64,000 nucleotides of DNA from Pseudomonadota bacterium. Its GTDB lineage: Bacteria > Pseudomonadota > Alphaproteobacteria > Sphingomonadales > Sphingomonadaceae. The position numbers and the translations under genes are program-made. The notes beneath the pieces were generated by a model, which ran no database searches, was not told the origin of the DNA, and worked only from the letters and a program-made list of their open reading frames with translations. The stretch lies in assembly GCA_023391375.1 (NCBI GenBank), contig JAEWBB010000011.1, positions 124,001 to 188,000 of the forward strand, written 5' to 3'. Positions 61,997-64,000 of the stretch are shown here, one piece after another (the first letter of the stretch is position 1; each line of letters begins with the position of its first letter).

Positions 61997-63391
61997 TCAA
62001 CGCCGCTTGCCGGAATAGGTTGCTCCCCGATGAACGGGGCCCGCGAGAATGGCCAGGGCCGCGGTCCACGCCGCGACATTCTGGCGCAGCTGCTCGGGGT
62101 CGACCTTGTCGAGCGTGTCGTCCGGCGTGTGATGATAATCGAAGTAGCGGGTCCCGTCCTGGCTAAGCCCCACGGCGGGCAGACCGTCGGCGATCATCGG
62201 TCCGATATCGCTGCCTTCGGCCTCGTCGGTCGGGCCGCCGACGATGCCGAGCGGGGCCAGCGCGGCCTGGAGCATCTGCGCCTCGGCCTTGCGGTCCGCT
62301 CCGAGCTTGCTGGTCACGCGCCAGATCCGGTCGGCCCCGAAATCGCTTTCCAGCAGCGCGTGATGCGGCTCCTTGCCATGTTTCGCCCGGTAATCGAGGC
62401 CACCGAACAGGCCGACTTCTTCCGACCCGAACCAGACGACGCGAATTGTCCGCTCGGGCTGGCCCGCGTCCATGATCCGCTTGGCCGCGGCCGCGGCGAT
62501 CGCGACACCGCTGGCGTCGTCGATCGCGCCGGTGCCAAGGTCCCAGCTGTCGAGATGGCCGCCGACCAGCACGGGAGGCAGGGCCGGGATGCGGCCGGGC
62601 ACTTCGGCGATGACGTTGCCCGAGGTGCCCTGGCGGGTCGACGAGACGAGCTGGAGGTGGAGTCGGACCGGCTTGCCGCGCTTGAAGATGCGCGCCAGCT
62701 GCTCGGCGTCGATTACCGAAATGGCGCCGGCCGGGATCGGCATGACGCCTTCCGCGAAGCTTTGCACGCCGGCGTGGGGGTGGCGATGATGGTCGGTGCC
62801 GGCGGAGCGCACGATGATTCCGATCGCGCCCTTCTGGCTGGCGACGGTCGGGCCTGCACGGCGCGGCGTACCGCCGGGGCCGTAGCTCGATCCGTCCTGG
62901 GTCGGCGCCATGTGATGGTCGACGAAGACGATCTTGCCCCTCACCGCGCTGTCGGGCGCGCGGCGCAAGGCGTCGACGCTGTCGAACATGACGAGGTCGC
63001 CGGTGATACCGGCGGCGCCGGTCGAGGCACTGTTGCCGAGCGCCGTCACCGCCAGCTTCTGAGGGAAGGGCGCGACGACTTCCGCCGATTCAGCTCCCCG
63101 CGTCCACACCGGCAGCGGAAACTCTTCGACGCGGACATTGGAAAAGCCGAGCCCCTTCAGCTTGGCCACCGCCCAGGCGCGGGCGCGCGCTTCGGCCTCG
63201 GTTCCGGCGAGGCGCTGGCCGACCTCGGTGGTCAGGCCCTCGGTGATGGTCCAGGCGTAATCGTCTTTCAGCGCCGCGTCGCGAAGCGCGACGACCGTAG
63301 GGTCGACCGGCGGCGGCGGCGGTGCGGGCTGCTGGGCGAGGGCGGGAACGGCGATCGCGCCGGCGAGAAGGAGGGGGAGGAGCCTGTTCAT
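61997..63391 (-). CDS. Secreted M28-family zinc peptidase
   Basis: A 464-residue exported metallopeptidase with signal MNRLLPLLLAGAIAVPALAQ. A PA-like insertion (GTPRRAGPTVASQKGAIGII) sits in the middle. Zinc-ligand motifs of M28 are visible: GGHLDSWDLGTGAIDDASGV, FGSEEVGLFGG, and HHTPDDTLDKVD. Probably an aminopeptidase in the periplasm. The ATG was chosen over a TTG two codons upstream. Confidence 0.9.
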   Translation of the reverse strand: MNRLLPLLLAGAIAVPALAQQPAPPPPPVDPTVVALRDAALKDDYAWTITEGLTTEVGQRLAGTEAEARARAWAVAKLKGLGFSNVRVEEFPLPVWTRGAESAEVVAPFPQKLAVTALGNSASTGAAGITGDLVMFDSVDALRRAPDSAVRGKIVFVDHHMAPTQDGSSYGPGGTPRRAGPTVASQKGAIGIIVRSAGTDHHRHPHAGVQSFAEGVMPIPAGAISVIDAEQLARIFKRGKPVRLHLQLVSSTRQGTSGNVIAEVPGRIPALPPVLVGGHLDSWDLGTGAIDDASGVAIAAAAAKRIMDAGQPERTIRVVWFGSEEVGLFGGLDYRAKHGKEPHHALLESDFGADRIWRVTSKLGADRKAEAQMLQAALAPLGIVGGPTDEAEGSDIGPMIADGLPAVGLSQDGTRYFDYHHTPDDTLDKVDPEQLRQNVAAWTAALAILAGPVHRGATYSGKRR

Positions 63392-63450
63392 GGGCAACAG
63401 GCGTAACGACCGGTCCGCGCCCTGTCACCGCCGTTCGTCGAGCGGCGCCG

Positions 63451-64000
63451 CTAGAGCAGTCGAAGCTGGTCGCCCTGCGGCGGTTCGAACAGGTCGCACC
63501 GCAGTGGCATTTTCTGGCGGATGCCGAGACCATGACGCTTGGCCGCCTTTTCGAACCGTGCGGCGATGAGCTCTGACCAGGCGCCCTGGCCCTTCATCCG
63601 GGTGAAGAAATTGGGGTCGTTGTCGCGGCCGCCACGCAGTGAGCGGATCGTTGCCATGACCTTGGCGGCACGGTCAGGATAATGCGTATCGAGCCACGTC
63701 CGGAACAGCGGGGCCACTTCGTGCGGCAGGCGGACAGGCAAGAAGAAGCCGCTCATCGCGCCCGCTTCGGCCGCCGCGGCGACGATGGATTCGATCTCGT
63801 GATCAGTGATCTGCGGGACCACCGGGGCGATGGCGACGTGGGTTGGTACGCCCGCCGCGGCCAAGGCACGGATGGCCGCCAGCCGTTTGCGAGGCGCGGG
63901 CGCCCGCGGCTCGAGCGTGCGATGGATCTTGGGATCGAGCGAGGTGACGGACATGGCGACCGCCGCCAGCCCGAGTTTCGCGGCGGCAGATACGATGTCC
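63451..64000 (-). CDS. PA0069-family radical SAM protein (C-terminal part; 5' end beyond window)
   Basis: The reading frame runs past the right edge of the window, so only the last 180 or so codons are seen. SVTSLDPKIHRTLEPRAPAP and RKRLAAIRALAAAGVPTHV, then AIAPVVPQITDHEIESIVAA, match the Rv2578c/PA0069 branch of SplB-like radical SAM proteins. The CxxxCxxC iron-sulfur motif would lie upstream, outside the window. Function of the branch is unknown. Confidence 0.85.
   Translation of the reverse strand, partial: DIVSAAAKLGLAAVAMSVTSLDPKIHRTLEPRAPAPRKRLAAIRALAAAGVPTHVAIAPVVPQITDHEIESIVAAAAEAGAMSGFFLPVRLPHEVAPLFRTWLDTHYPDRAAKVMATIRSLRGGRDNDPNFFTRMKGQGAWSELIAARFEKAAKRHGLGIRQKMPLRCDLFEPPQGDQLRLL

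Overview
The window is bacterial chromosomal DNA from an alphaproteobacterium, most likely a sphingomonad (order Sphingomonadales). The gene order mutM-rpsT-dnaA with ubiE and ubiB, a yqeY-dnaG-rpoD operon, an E1-beta subunit carrying its own lipoyl domain, an RcdA/DUF1465 protein, a DksA lacking the usual zinc cysteines, and GC-rich coding sequence with many GTG and TTG starts all fit that group. No rRNA, CRISPR array, transposase, integrase or phage structural operon is visible. Two tRNA genes lie near the right end.

Layout. 1-5.5 kb is the most accessory-looking part. It holds two almost identical Hsp20 genes in a roughly 0.7 kb direct repeat with matching candidate heat-shock promoters, a thermonuclease-like protein, orphan antitoxin-like small genes (a DUF1778 tail and an Xre/MbcA/ParS toxin-binding domain), a DUF6894 protein, a membrane-anchored polysaccharide deacetylase, and copies of a short intergenic repeat. 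5.5-13.9 kb carries surE, dksA, two YdcH/DUF465 paralogues, rcdA, an iron alcohol dehydrogenase overlapping a thioesterase, nitronate monooxygenase, a UDP-glucuronate 4-epimerase, a CAP-domain lipoprotein and a secreted vWA protein. 14-25 kb is information processing and cofactor synthesis: topA, a MoeB/ThiF-like E1 enzyme, dut, coaBC, a DEAD-box helicase, ubiB, ubiE and mutM. A secreted protein of unknown family sits between coaBC and the helicase.

25-38.8 kb is a core replication and transcription block: rpsT, dnaA, a DUF4136 lipoprotein, a methyltransferase, rpoD, dnaG, yqeY, then carA, a small T5orf172/GIY-YIG-like gene, carB, greA and a rhomboid protease. 39-46.9 kb has a four-gene envelope operon (DUF883-like, holin-like, DUF3618-like and related small membrane proteins), eno, a FtsB-like protein, pdhA and pdhB, a degenerate squalene/phytoene-synthase-like protein and an EF-hand protein. 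46.9-50.2 kb looks like a metal-response locus: a MerR regulator, a MerR-type operator, a glutaredoxin-MauE fusion, a small His/Cys/Met protein and a Met/His-rich probable outer-membrane protein. 50-64 kb holds a serine hydrolase, trmFO, DUF488, a host-attachment-family protein, gyrA, yaaA, a secreted repeat protein, a divergent histidine-kinase-like protein, tRNA(CAU), tRNA-Pro(UGG), a lipoprotein, an M28 peptidase and the 3' part of a radical SAM gene that leaves the window.

No complete new defence or mobile system is evident. The best leads are the T5orf172-like gene inside carAB, the MerR-controlled Met/His-rich locus, a 30-base alternating purine-pyrimidine tract upstream of gyrA, the possible ATC start of the gene after pdhB, and the degenerate kinase after the secreted repeat protein. 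All functions are read from sequence motifs by eye; no database search was run.
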